A stretch of DNA of 64,000 bases from Okapia johnstoni (lineage: Eukaryota > Chordata > Mammalia > Artiodactyla > Giraffidae): NCBI GenBank assembly GCA_024291935.2, contig CM044320.1, positions 52,456,001 through 52,520,000 on the forward strand. The letters run 5' to 3'. Every line of letters begins with the position of its first letter. Positions within the stretch are counted from its first letter, which is position 1. This document shows positions 11,172 through 22,275 of the stretch, piece after piece. A program made the position numbers and the translations under genes. Under the pieces are notes generated by a model. That model was not told where the DNA came from, ran no database searches, and worked only from the letters and a program-made list of their open reading frames with translations.

Positions 11172-13011
11172 CTGAATGAAAGAAATGACAGTAAATAGAG
11201 TGCCACACAACCTTCAAATAGCATATTTTTCATGTTTTTTGGTAAACATTATATATTTGTCGATCTAATATTTGCTTTAACATTTTCCTCAAAATAATCT
11301 AAAAAAAAAAAAGTACTCAAATGAGTAGTAAACTATCTGATCAGCACCAAGTCTCTTCAGGGAACAAAGATTTATTTTTCATAACCATAATAATGATCAG
11401 GCACTATGAAACAAGAGACAAAAAGGAAAGGTAATTTTCTAAATGGCATTATGCCTACATTAAAGAATTCACTTCCACTGACAAGTAACATTTATTGCAA
11501 GTTGACTATTATGAGAGTCCCTGCCCTTGAGAATATTACTGTTCAACTGGGAAGACAGGACTTTTAAGTGAACACGCAAATGGCAGAATGAATTCTAAAT
11601 GAATGGCAGAGGCAAAGTGTCAGAGGAAAGCGAAAGAGGCATCACTATGAACTGAGTTGACAAAGGAAGCTTTACAGAAGACAGGAAACCTGAGTTCAAC
11701 CTTAAAGAAAGTGATTTAAGAGGTAAGTTACGGGAAGGAGAATGAAACCTAACACCGCAAATGGAAGAGAGCAAAAAAAAAAAAAAAAGTCCCAAAGTCG
11801 AACTGAGAAAGTATGTTTGAGAGCTGATAGACGCTGCTTCCATCTGTTGAGTACCAACTGAGGCTGGAGGTTTGTTTTTTTTTTTGGGGAGTTTTAATTG
11901 TTATTAATCTTTAGAACAAGCATGGGAGGCAGTCGTTTTTCCTATTTTACAGATGAGTTAACTAAGGTTAACAAACTGCATGCTCACAGAACTGCCAGTG
12001 GCAAAGCCAGGATTCAAGCTTACTTTCCTCCTAGTATACTAGCACTGTCTCCCTGATCTATAGGGGAATCCATTTTGAAGAAATAAAACCGTTTAATTTA
12101 GAACAAACTGAGTTCACGAGGATTATGTTTTCCAAGGTTAAATTAAAGATATCTAGCCTAAGAGCACAGTGGTCAGCACAGTTTTTAACAATTTGATGTC
12201 ACATCTTAATAACAGAAACAAACCAATCTTTGAATCCAATAATTAATGTAATAACAATCATTGTAGCTATAATATTCCATTTATTTTACAACTTTCTCAA
12301 ATGGTCCCTGAGGCATGCTGGGAGATGCCTTTACATTTTAGGAAATTCTTTCTCTGTGTAGGTATGTGCGTGTGTATATAAAATATGTTTAAAATTTCGC
12401 ATATTAAAACTTTTTTGAAAGACAAAAATTGAAAACAATTTTAAAGATGAACTTCCAAATACTGAAACGACAGAAGTCCAAAAAAGCAATCACACCCAGA
12501 GGCTTTCACAATGACTCTTCGCATTTTTCTGAACCTGCAAAAGCTATTACAAAAAGCACTAATCATAAATAGCAAATTACTTTAGAAACATTTTATTACC
12601 AAGATGAAAATAACACAAACAGCAGCAGAGAACCAAGAAGCCATATCTCCAAACTGAACCAGATTGAATACTATCATCCCAAAATCACTCTCATTTTTCA
12701 AAGAACCTTAAGAAGATCTTTAATGACAAATCATATTTTTTTAAAAATGAAGGAAGTGGTCCACTCAAGAGCAAAACAAAGTGAAAAAATAAGGAAAAAG
12801 TTTTAACCCCAGCAACACAATAACATAGTAACATACATGGAAGGAAAAATAAACTCAAAATAGTAAGCTTTTGGCTACACATCTTTATATTCCCTATCAA
12901 ATCTCACTTCATTCTGAAGCAGCTTATTTTTATCATAAAAGCTCAAAATTAAATTTTGGTAATTACTAATAAACACATTTCTGTAAAGATTAAAAAAAAA
13001 AATTTGCTTAC
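11172..13011 (-). other. NEDD1: NEDD1 intron 4
   Basis: A 1.84 kb intron with a U2-type donor (GTAAGC). It holds a MIR at 11,880-12,056 and, at about 11,480-11,760, text that may be a diverged reverse L2. The remainder shows nothing recognisable. Confidence 0.85.
11880..12056 (+). repeat. MIR SINE remnant
   Basis: Reads in MIR order: ttattaatctttagaacaa, then cctattttacagatgagtta, then cagtggcaaagccaggattc and a tail around agcactgtctccctga. Confidence 0.8.
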
Positions 13012-13128
13012 CTTAAGAGATCGATGAACTCTTTTTGACTTTAAATCCCAAATATTAACAGTATTATTTAGGCCTCCGCTTACCAAATACATAGATGTTG
13101 AATTTAAACTGACACATGTCTGCTTTTG
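13012..13128 (-). CDS. NEDD1: NEDD1 coding exon 4 (residues 78-116)
   Basis: The exon is 117 nt, 39 codons, phase 0 to 0. The acceptor follows a run of 12 T and reads AAATAG; the donor is GTAAGC. The peptide begins QKQTCVSLNSTS and ends KRVHRSLK, with a blade end NIWD (IWD at residues 103-105). It matches remembered human NEDD1 at nearly every residue. The T-run on the coding strand makes a strong polypyrimidine tract for the standard spliceosome, unlike the upstream intron. Confidence 0.95.
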
Positions 13129-13609
13129 CTATTTAAAAAAAAAAAAAGTCATGTTAAGTTAATAGAGACCAGAGCTGACTTTCAATTCTCATCCAACACT
13201 TAGTAAGTGCATGAAAAACATTTGAGTGAAATGCTATAGACATGTCAATTCTTGTACTAAAGATTCAGCTCTCATCATCTTTCACAAGGATTCAGTAGTC
13301 TGCAAAGTGTTCAAAATGGCTTTAAGGAAATCAATCAGATTCATGTTCTTTCCACATAAAGGTGGTGACAGAGGAATCTTAGGAAACCAGTAAGTGGAGT
13401 CCCTTTAGGGCTTACTCGCCTGGCATATTTCCCTTTAACAAAACCTGCTCTTATACTCCACAGAACATCTCAAATTAAAATCAACCCACAGCTCAGAAAA
13501 TTCTAAAGGTAGAGGAGACTTTGAAGAATGCCGAGTTTAAATCCTTCAGTTTACAGAGGGTGAAGTTTTATAAAGGGACAAGATACTAGTCTCAAGTCAC
13601 AGTGCATCT

Positions 13610-14440
13610 CTCCAAAATGGACCAAGTCTCAAACATCTTGTCATCAGAAACTAACTCTACACTCTTCCCCCCCCCCCCACTGCAAGGTCCCATTCATCCA
13701 GCTACTCAAGATAGAAGTTCAGGAGGAACCTTGATTCCTCATTCTCCCTCCACTCAGTCTATCAGCAAGTTCTCTAAACTCCAACCCTAAAATATACCTC
13801 ACAGGGCCCCCCTCTATCTACCATCACTGCAAGCACCCTGATCCAAAACTTGTCAAAGCACAACAGCAGCTTCCTAACTGGTTGTCTGCCTTCCACTCTT
13901 GCTTCCCTACATTCCATGTTCCATACATAGAGTGACCTTTATGAAATGTAAATCAGATCATGTGTGTCTCATTTTAAAATCCTCAGTGGCTTCCAATCAC
14001 ACCTAAATTCCAAACTCATCCAACCTGGCTTTCATTGCCCTATTCATCCAGCCCTTTCTTAACTGGTCTCTCACCAGTTTCCTCCCCACCCACTGATTCT
14101 CTAGGCACAAGGACCATCTTCCATTCCTTAAATGTAATAACACTATATTTGCCTCCAGACTTCACAGCTCTTCTTGCCTGGAAAGTTAATTCCCCTGAAC
14201 CTTGGCTTGAATGACTTCACCTGGTCAGTAGATATCAACTTAAATACCACAATTTCAGAAGACTTCCCTTCCCCACCTAATGTAACCTGCTATCTCAACA
14301 ACGTATTTCAGCTCTCTGCATAACAACTTACCACTATCACTGGGTACTGTTTACTCGTTGATTGTCTGTCTCTCACCAGAATGTCAGTTTCCTTAGAGCA
14401 AAGACCATATCCACGTTCAATAAATATTTATAGAACAAAT
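13610..14440 (+). repeat. L2 LINE 3' fragment
   Basis: Follows L2 order: a stretch around tcagtctatcagcaagttc, then atcctcagtggcttccaat, then tctcaccagaatgtcagtttcc, ending ttcaataaatatttatagaa, the usual L2 3' end. A C-run of 11 lies near 13,669-13,679. It is antisense to NEDD1 within intron 3. Confidence 0.75.
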
Positions 14441-14586
14441 GGCTAAAACTAGAGCAGTAACCAAGTTTTCTCACAATGAGTGTGCATGCATGGCATCTAT
14501 CTGGTGGTATCATCAGTCACTATGCTACAAAGAACAATGTTGCATGGTTGTCGGTCTTTTTCCTATTAACTTTCAGATACACTATA

Positions 14587-14787
14587 TGCTGCTGCTGCTG
14601 CTAAGTCGCTTCAGTCGTGTCCGACTCTGTGCGACCCCAGAGACGGCCGCCCACCAGGCTCCCCCGTCCCTGGGATTCTCCAGGCAAGAGTACTGGAGTG
14701 GGTTGCCATTTCCTTCTCCAATGCATGAAAGTGAAAAGTGAAAGTGAAGTTGCTCAGTCGTGTCCAACTCCTAGCAACCCCATGGGT
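14587..14787 (-). mobile_element. Bov-A2 SINE (shortened second unit)
   Basis: Opens with (tgc)n then aagtcgcttcagtcgtgtcc, the first Bov-A unit, the linker gaaagtgaaaagtgaaagtg, and only the start of the second unit. Compared with 21,992-22,263, about 70 bp of the second unit is missing. Confidence 0.88.
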
Positions 14788-15016
14788 ATTATTAATGTAG
14801 CTAATGAACTTATAATTAATGGAAATTGGTTATTACAGGAATCCTGTACCCTAACATCAATAGGTAGTCAAATTTCTAGGTTACCATATCCATTATCATA
14901 CTGTCAAGACCAATCTGTCTACTTTAGAGAGGTAAAATACAAAATCAAAGAAAATTAATATGGACTTTAAATAAAGTTCCACCTTAAATAGTGGAAGAAG
15001 TGGAAATCAAAATTGT

Positions 15017-15181
15017 TTTTGTTTTTTGGCTTTTTATTTGTTTTGGCTGTGTCAGGTCTTAGTTGCAGCATGCAGGGTCTTGTGTTGAGACATGTGAGAC
15101 CTAGTTCTGGGCCAGGGATGGAACCTGCATCCCTTACATTGGAAGGAGGATTCTTAACCACTGGACTACCAGGGCAGTCCC
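15017..15181 (-). mobile_element. CHR-type SINE
   Basis: Reverse CHR SINE: ttggctgtgtcaggtctta, then ccactggactaccagggcag at the head end. The short flanks aatcaaaa on the left and right look like a small TSD. Confidence 0.75.
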
Positions 15182-15324
15182 AAAATCAAAACTGTTTTGA
15201 TGCTGATGTTTAATCCAACAAACGTTCGCTGATCAACTTGGACATGATCTGAAGACCTAAAAATGACTAAGATGTTCTGCCTCCTCTTGAAGAGTACAGT
15301 TTACCTTTATCGCCCAGGGGCACT

Positions 15325-15390
15325 CTAGGGATGCAGATTCAATCCTTGGTCCGGGAACTAGATCCCACATGCCTCAATTCCACTTGCTGA
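15325..15390 (+). mobile_element. CHR-type SINE fragment
   Basis: Only the B-box side and body are kept: ccttggtccgggaactagat, then cccacatgcc. Flanking bases to 15,420 do not continue the element. Confidence 0.5.
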
Positions 15391-16373
15391 GGCTGAAAGG
15401 CAACTGCCATTCCTACCCTTAACAAATATTCTGTCTGTCCCAGTCTCCATCACCTGTGGGCTGGAACTGATGCTGAGATCAATCCTACCAGACACCTTTA
15501 GGAAAGGACTGCTAGAAATTCTAAGTCGTTTTTATTAATATGTTAGATTAACTTATATTGTGTGGTCCTGCTGTGTTCCACTCCAAAGCAACTGGAGTAG
15601 AACAATTACTAATTGGGCTGCCTTATCTACTCCAGTGTGTAAAATCATGACAATTCATTATGGTTTAGAGTCCACTATAAAACTCTGAAATTTAAAAAAA
15701 GAACCATCAACTATATATTCCTTTTTATTTAGATCTTATTTAAAATGGAAACAGCTTTCAAGAAGTGTGTGATTGGAAATGAAAAAGCCAGCATTATCCT
15801 GAATCAGAAGGATTAACTTATGAAACAAAAGGGTAAGAATATATAGTGAGAAATTCATTTAAATGCTCTGGGACCAAAGCTCATTTTGACAAAGCCCGTT
15901 CTGTTACAGGAGGGCTTGGAGAGGCTCAGGTAGTACCCATTGGACCAAAGCTAAAGCAGAAGGTCACCATCAGATAAGGGTCTTTAGCTGATGGTGCTGA
16001 GCCCATTGTCAGTAAGGAAGGGGCTACATCATCAGGACTCTTTTGGTCAGATCAACCTAGCAACCTTGGTGGAACATAGTCCTGAAAAGTCACAGCAATA
16101 GCAGGAAACCTCCAACAGAGGGAAAATGGAGATGCTACCTGCCTGATGAAATCTAAGTCCTTGATTGCTCCCCTAGGATCCAGTATTATTTTACTTAAAC
16201 ATGTTTCAGTAACCACACTTATCTCACCTTCAAGTGTTAACTGTATTATTTTAAGCTCAGGTTAAGAATAATGCTTTTAAACTCCTTTATACTTAGTTGT
16301 TAGCACCATAATAAATAAGCAATTACCACGCAAGTAGGACTAAGATTTTTAAAAGTTAAAAAAAATCACTTAC
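15391..16373. other. NEDD1 intron 3 stretch, nothing recognised
   Basis: No exon and no clear repeat seen up to the donor (GTAAGTGATT on the minus strand) at 16,373. Confidence 0.55.
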
Positions 16374-16468
16374 CCCTTCACCAAGCTCTAAAAGCGGGAC
16401 AGGTTTACATTTGCAGCTTGAAACAACTATTTTGTCACCACTGGAAGATGCTGTCACTAGAAAGTTAT
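16374..16468 (-). CDS. NEDD1: NEDD1 coding exon 3 (residues 46-77)
   Basis: The exon is 95 nt. Its first two bases finish the Asn-46 codon split by the upstream intron, and it then encodes 31 codons ending ELGEG at phase 0. The peptide NFLVTASSSGDKIVVSSCKC agrees with remembered human NEDD1. The acceptor is TTGTTTTAG and the donor a strong GTAAGT. Its upstream intron looks U12-type. It is part of the first WD40 blades. Confidence 0.95.
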
Positions 16469-17015
16469 CTAAAACAAGAGTTATGGAGCAACAAACAATC
16501 CAAGAGCAGTTCTAGCATTATATCATTCGACTATCATTATAAAGAAATGTGACGATAAAAGCAAGCACACTAACACTAAGAAGACAATGAATATAGCTGA
16601 TACATTAGCTTTCAAAACTGGCTCAGATTACTAATTACTAAGACTAATTCTCTTTATTACTGCAGGGAAGAACTATCCTTTTTGACTTTGCTATCACTTG
16701 AAAGCTATTTAACCCATGTGAAATACTACCCCATTTTCAAAGAGTAGGCCAGAAGATCTAATTTTATCCTTCAAGAATGAGAGCATGATAAAAGCAACAT
16801 CAGGCAAATACCAATCAGCCTTTTTTTCCATAAATATGGTTTAAGATATTATTTAGTAATGCAGTGCTTGATACCAGTTTAAGCTAGGAAGCAAATATCC
16901 ACATTAGTCTCCTATTTTTCCACTAGAAAATAAAGCCTGATATTTTCTGGAATGGAATGGACTGGAATGTTTGTCATAGAGTGTTTCAATTTTAAATGTA
17001 TTAAGAATATTACAG

Positions 17016-17437
17016 AGTGAAGTAGCCAGAAAGAAAAACACCAATACAGTATACTAACGCATATATATGGAATTAAGAAAGATGGTAACGATGACCCTCT
17101 ATGTGAGACAGCAAAAGAGACACAGATGTATAGAACAGTCTTTTGGACTCTGTGGGAGAAGGCAAGGGTGGGATGATTTGAGAGAATAGCACTGAAACAT
17201 GTATATTATCATATGTGAAACAGATCGCCAGTCCAGGTTTGATGCATGAGACAAGGTGCTCAGGGCTGGTGCATTGGGATGACCCTGAGGGATGGGATGG
17301 GGAGGGAGGTGGGAGGGGGGGGTTCAGGATGGGGAACACATGTACACCCATGGCTGATTCATGTCAATGTATGGCAAAACCCACTACAATACTGTAAAGT
17401 AATTAGCATCCAATTAAAATAAATAAATTAAAAAAAA
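17016..17437 (+). mobile_element. L1 LINE 3'UTR fragment with TSD and poly-A
   Basis: A 5'-truncated young-looking ruminant L1 of 422 bp contains only the 3'UTR and ends in an A-rich tail. It is flanked by a perfect 13 bp TSD, aagaatattacag, at 17,003-17,015 and 17,438-17,450. A G-rich tract at 17,294-17,322 can form a G-quadruplex. It is antisense to NEDD1. Confidence 0.92.
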
Positions 17438-17450
17438 AAGAATATTACAG

Positions 17451-19205
17451 TGTATGTAGCAAATATAAGTAAATGCGATTATACAGCAACTATGAGTTTT
17501 ATTTTAACTTTATTTTGGCTCAATTACATTTAAATTATTTAAAATACAATTTTAAATTATTAAAATAACTAATTTAAAATTTGATTTAATAATTGAAAAT
17601 TAAATTTACCTTATTTCACATAAGTGAAATAATCAGTAAACACAAAATAATGTAAGTATTTTAAAACTTACATGACTAAACACAATAATACAACCAAGAA
17701 CAAGAGTCTGATTTTGAGAGTCAAAACAAAATATCAGAAGTTTAAATAAATACTTTTAACAAGCAAAGTCCAAACTGCATTACTTTAAGTGATTTGTAGA
17801 ACATTCAGCTATTTTGTGATCAGACCACGGACTGTAATTTTATCATGATATATGATTCAAACAAAATCACTTCCACCTATCTAGATTTTACAGCATTGAG
17901 AAAAATAAATCATTTTCCCTTTCCTTGGCTTCTTCCTATGTTTATTGTTACTCTTCTCTATGGAATATATTAAAGAAAGGACTGAAAGAAGATACTACAA
18001 AAGAATACTCAAGTTACCCCATTTATTTCTCATATAGTTTTAGAAGTCTTAAGAAAGTGAGGAGTATTACCTGCAGGGCCAAAAAAATAATTTACTGATT
18101 TTTAAAAAAAAAAGAAAACTGATCTTCATGGTACCTCACTATTAACTCTGTCCTCGGAATCCATGCTAAGCGGTCCCCAAACATCTGAGTCTGGGAATCC
18201 CTTGATCTTCAGTAATTAACCTCTATGGAAGGCATCAAAGCCTCAGTAGGAATAAAACTACACAACGGTTTCCAGTGCACATGTACTTATACAAGAAAAC
18301 TACAGAAATCAGTTTCTAAAACCCAAAGGACACCATCACATAGTCATAGTCACATCAGTTTTGTTGCTAGACCTTTAAGTGGTTTATCAGTAAATGCCAA
18401 CTCCTAATAAAACTCCTTGGAATAAAAATAATCACCAGGAACTGGTACTTTTATGTAGCAAGTAACAGGGAAAATTAAGCTCTAAACATAATAAAAATCT
18501 AATAACAGAAACAACATCACATATTTGTCACTCTCTTTAAACATTTCCCCCCACTACAGATCTGCAGAGGCCTTCAAAAACGCAGTCCCCTCACATGAGT
18601 TTGATTAACAGGGAGCCAAAGTAACTTACTTTGCTACTTTAATACAAAATCAAGGAATGATGAAGAGGAAAGTTTAATTCAATAAGAAAACTTGTCATTT
18701 TTGTTATATCTTTACAAGAATAATTAGACTGGGCATGAAAACTTTCTAATGTTTTTGTTCATGAATCATTCATAATTTAAAGCTTTGATATTTTTACTTT
18801 CATCAGGAAGCAGAATATTACTACTTTGATACTGATAAGATCAGACACATGTTCAAGCTTAATCTGTTGTTTAAGAAACAGTGTATGAGTTCCACAAAAG
18901 AATGATTATTTCTACCATACCAAGAATACAGAACATTTTCATACAAAAGGTGGTAACAGTACTTTGTTTCCAGCAATGGTTCTCAACGGAGGATGATTCT
19001 GGCCCCTCACAGAATCGGTATGTGGCAATCCTGAAGATGCTTCGCAGCTGTTACCACTGGGGCTACTGGTATCTCACTGGTAGAGGTCAGGAAGGCTTCT
19101 AACCATCCTGCAACGCACAGGACAGCCTCCATGACAAAACATTATCTGGCCCAAAATGTTAATAGTGAGATATTGAGAAATCCCTATTTATGAGTTTATT
19201 TTATC
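17451..19205. other. NEDD1 intron 2 stretch, nothing recognised
   Basis: AT-rich unique-looking sequence. Bases 18,950-19,150 may be an old repeat remnant (gcaatggttctcaacggagg) but are too diverged to name. No exon signal. Confidence 0.5.
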
Positions 19206-19209
19206 CACC

Positions 19210-19407
19210 AGGAACTTCCCTGGTAATCCAGTGGTTAAGGGTCTGCCTTGCAATGGAAGGGACATGGGTTTGATTCCTGGTCAGGGAACTAAGATCCTAC
19301 ATGCCACTGGGGAGCGCCACAAATAAAGAGCCTGCAGAGAGCCTGCACATCGCAATAAAAGATCACACATGACTCAACTAAGACTCAAAGAAGTCAAATA
19401 AATAAGT
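19210..19407 (+). mobile_element. CHR-type SINE
   Basis: Starts ggaacttccctggtaatcca, has a B-box-like gggtttgattcctgg, and ends in an (aaataaataa) tail that runs directly into a Bov-tA SINE. Confidence 0.85.
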
Positions 19408-19408
19408 T

Positions 19409-19638
19409 CGGGCTTCCCAAGTAGCGCTAGTGGTAAAGAAACTGCCTGCCAATTCCGGAGACCTAAGAGATGTGGGTTCAACCCCTTGGTTGGGAAGATT
19501 CCCTGGAGGAGGGCACAGCAACCCACACTAGTATTCTTGCCTGAAGAATCCCATGGACAGAGGAGCCTGGTGGGTTCGGACCCTACAGTCCGTAGGGTCG
19601 CAAAGAGTCGGACACGATTGAAGCGACCTAGTACACAG
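19409..19638 (+). mobile_element. Bov-tA SINE with small internal insertion
   Basis: Full Bov-tA lying head-to-tail behind the CHR SINE. Near 19,574-19,590 there are about ten extra bases (ttcggaccct) before acagtccgtaggg compared with other copies in the window. Confidence 0.88.
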
Positions 19639-20082
19639 AAATTTACTAAGACAGGAAGGGTGGGAATCAGAAACATAACAACCTTAGGAAAATTCAATCA
19701 AGATAATTTATCTGTCTTTTTGGGAAACAAGGCATTTTTCAACACAGCTACAATGGAAGAGAAATACAGAAAGTACAACAGTAACATGGAAATGTTCTAC
19801 AATTTTTATCTTCTGCCTCAACTTTTGCTTTTGTCTTCAATTTCCCAACTAGATCCACAAATACACAAATGTAGATGCAAAACATCATTCCAGAACTTTT
19901 AGGATTATTTCCACCGTTACCTACCTTATTCTATTTAATTCAATAAAGAACTGTTGATAACAAAACTCTATGGTCTGCATCTAGTACCTAACATATATTT
20001 TTAATACCAGTGCTTTTCAGTAGTGGGTTGCAAATAAATTTTTTAAGAAATCAATAGAGAATATCAGTTTTCAATCATATGA

Positions 20083-20294
20083 TGTCATTGTTTAGTCGCC
20101 AAGTCATGTCCGAATCTTTGCAGCCCCATGGACTATAGCCTGCCTGGCTCCTCTGTCCATGGGATTTCCCAAGCAAGAATACCGGAGTGGATTGCCATTT
20201 CCTTCTCCAATGGATCTTCCTGACCCAGGCATTGAACCCACATTTCCTGCTTGGCAGGTGGATTCTTTAATACTAAGCCACTTGGAAAGCCCCT
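20083..20294 (-). mobile_element. Bov-tA SINE with TSD
   Basis: Reverse Bov-tA flanked by the 9 bp repeat atcatatga at 20,074-20,082 and 20,295-20,303. It sits about 150 bp downstream of the U12-type donor, sense to the gene. Confidence 0.92.
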
Positions 20295-20447
20295 ATCATA
20301 TGACATACTGTTTATTAAATTCCTATTTCACTTTATCTTTCACAGCTATGCCAAATATATTTCTCATTATGGATCACACACAAAAGTTTCATTGCTACTG
20401 GTTGTTTAACATAACAAAAAGTGGCTATTTTTTTTTTTAAAGGATAC

Positions 20448-20583
20448 TATTGCTGCTCCAACACACTGAGCTGATAACATGTGGTGTGCTGTGTGGGTTG
20501 AATTTATCCACCAGTGTCATAGATGAAGAATCCCATATTTTAACATCATCTCCCGATGAAGCAAATCTAAGGTTTTCCTGCAT
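20448..20583 (-). CDS. NEDD1: NEDD1 first coding exon (residues 1-45, start codon)
   Basis: The ATG is at 20,583-20,581. The coding part is 136 nt, 45 codons plus one base, so the intron interrupts codon 46. The peptide begins MQENLRFASSGDDVKIWDSS and ends CWSSN, matching the remembered human N-terminus with a few substitutions. The first blade end is IWD at residues 16-18. The exon probably starts at 20,591 (after TTTGTAG) or 20,585 (after GTGCAG), leaving only a few untranslated bases. The donor is the U12-type GTATCCTTT. This ATG was chosen because homology starts exactly here and only a short exon tail precedes it. An alternative upstream in-frame start cannot be excluded from sequence. 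Confidence 0.94.
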
Positions 20584-20739
20584 GACTGCACCTACAAATT
20601 GTTTAAAACAACATGCTTTAAAAACAATTAAGAGTAGGTTAAAAAAAAAAAAAGAGAGTTAAAATGAGTCATCTTATCCAAAACAAGTGACTCCACACAT
20701 TCACTTGTGTCCCAGAGACTGCGCTCACCACAAAGCTGA

Positions 20740-21275
20740 GTTACTGGATGGATCTTCCTAAAATGTAAACCTGATCACTGTCTTAGTTGACCTTCCCAAT
20801 GGCTCTCCACAGCAATTACAATGAAATGCAGCCTCCTTAGTGTGGAGCATTTCATAAACTGGCCTGCTGTAACTTTCCTTTCTTCCCTGGGGCCACCAAA
20901 CACACTGGTCTTCTTTCTCACCTACAAATGTTTCTGTTACCTTGTCTGCCAGGAATGATCTTTCCCCATTTCCCTTGGTCATCTCCTTCACATCATCCCA
21001 GTCTCAGCTCATGTTTCTTCCTCGGAAAGGCCTTCCCTGACCACCATGGCTAAAGCAACTCCATACCGGTTGTTCTATATCCCATTCTCCTGTTCCGTTT
21101 TTTCATGGCCCTTCCTGCTATCTGCAATTCTTATTCTCATAACATCTGCGGTCCTTGACTTGAGCAAAACAAAGATCTTGAGAACAGGAATTTTTGTCTT
21201 GTCTTGTTAATTACTGGTCGTCAAACATTCCTGGCACACAGTTGGTACTCAACAAATACCTGTTGGATAGGTAAC
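20740..21275 (+). repeat. L2 LINE 3' fragment
   Basis: L2 landmarks in order: aatgaaatgcagcctcctta, then tctcagctcatgtttcttcc, then aaaggccttccctgaccacc, then tcctggcacacagttggtac and tcaacaaatacctgttg. It is antisense to NEDD1 in intron 1 and ends before a poly-A run at 21,286. Confidence 0.8.
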
Positions 21276-21991
21276 TTCCTCATCTTAAAAAAAAAAAAAA
21301 AAAGATGTGATAAACTGTAGCACTCCTGCAGGTTAGAATCTCAGCACTGCAGGTCTTCCAAATAACTCTAAAATTAGCAAATACAACCTGAGAAGATGTC
21401 ACTAAGTCCCTACACCAACACCTGATCCACAATGCCTTCGCTTGTGTTATCTATTCACAGTACACAGTTCGAACGCATAATTCCTACAAAGTGATTTCAC
21501 AAACCAAGGCAGTCTAGAAGACAAAACACACACAGTAATGCATGATGGGTAAAACAAACAAACAAAAAAAATGTCAAAAACAGCCTGGGAGAAAGGGGAA
21601 GGGAAGGGAATGGCCTAAAAATGTACCTTCACATCTTCCTGGTGCAGACAGTGCCAAGAGTGTAGCAGAGCATAAGCGATGTCACAGACAGGTTCCCAAA
21701 TCATCAACAAAACATCACATTTTTAAGTATATTTCGGAGGACAACTTAAAGACATAATAAAATACAGGGCCCTTTCAACTCTCAAAAGGCAAAATTTTTA
21801 ATGTGTTTATAATGAAACTGAAATTTCGTTAACTAGAAAAGTCACTTACGTGATTCACTCTGCTTCATTCAGCAGATAAACAGTTCTACTAAGAGCCCTT
21901 AGTCATCTGTTGAAATGTAGACACAGTGTTTGGATTTGGTGCCTTAACATGTTATAACTTATGCCCTTTGGATTCCTACTCAACAACAATG

Positions 21992-22263
21992 CTGCTGCTG
22001 CTAAGTCGCTTCAGTCATGTCCGACTCTGTGCGGCCCCATAGACGGCAGACCACCAGGCTCCGCTGTCCCTGGGATTCTCCAGGCAAGAATACTGGAGTG
22101 GGTTGCCATGTCCTTCTCCAGTGCATGAAAGGGAAAAATGAAAGTGAAGTCGCTCAGTCGTGTCCGACTCTTAGCGACCCCATGGACTGTAGCCTACCAG
22201 GCTCCTCTGTCCATGGGATTTTCCAGGCAAGAGTACTGGAGTGGGGTGCCATTGCCTTCTCCA
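21992..22263 (-). mobile_element. Bov-A2 SINE, full length, with TSD
   Basis: Two Bov-A units are joined by the gaaagtgaagtcgctcagtc linker. A 12 bp TSD, tcaacaacaatg, lies at 21,980-21,991 and 22,264-22,275. At 272 bp it is the best-preserved dimer in the window and lies under 1 kb from the NEDD1 promoter island. Confidence 0.95.
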
Positions 22264-22275
22264 TCAACAACAATG

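Larger units (their letters stand above)
16469..20447 (-). other. NEDD1: NEDD1 intron 2, probable U12-type (minor-class) intron
   Basis: On the gene strand the donor reads GTATCCTTTAA (20,447 downwards), a full match to the U12 5' splice-site consensus RTATCCTTT. The exon side (AATA) lacks the usual CAG of major introns. Upstream of the acceptor, CTCCATAAC matches 7 of 9 bases of the U12 branch consensus TTCCTTAAC, with its adenosine about 12 nt from the AG, the expected spacing. The intron is phase 1, 3,979 bp, and holds an L1 fragment, a CHR SINE and two Bov-tA SINEs. Confidence 0.8.

Noticed and set aside
10950..11210. Extended frame around NEDD1 exon 5
   Set aside because: It reads through good acceptor and donor sites into intron. 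Only 11,031-11,171 is exon.
14587..14600. (tgc)n at SINE starts, as a possible CAG/CTG disease-type repeat
   Set aside because: It is the normal start of reverse Bov-A2 SINEs and has only 4-5 units.
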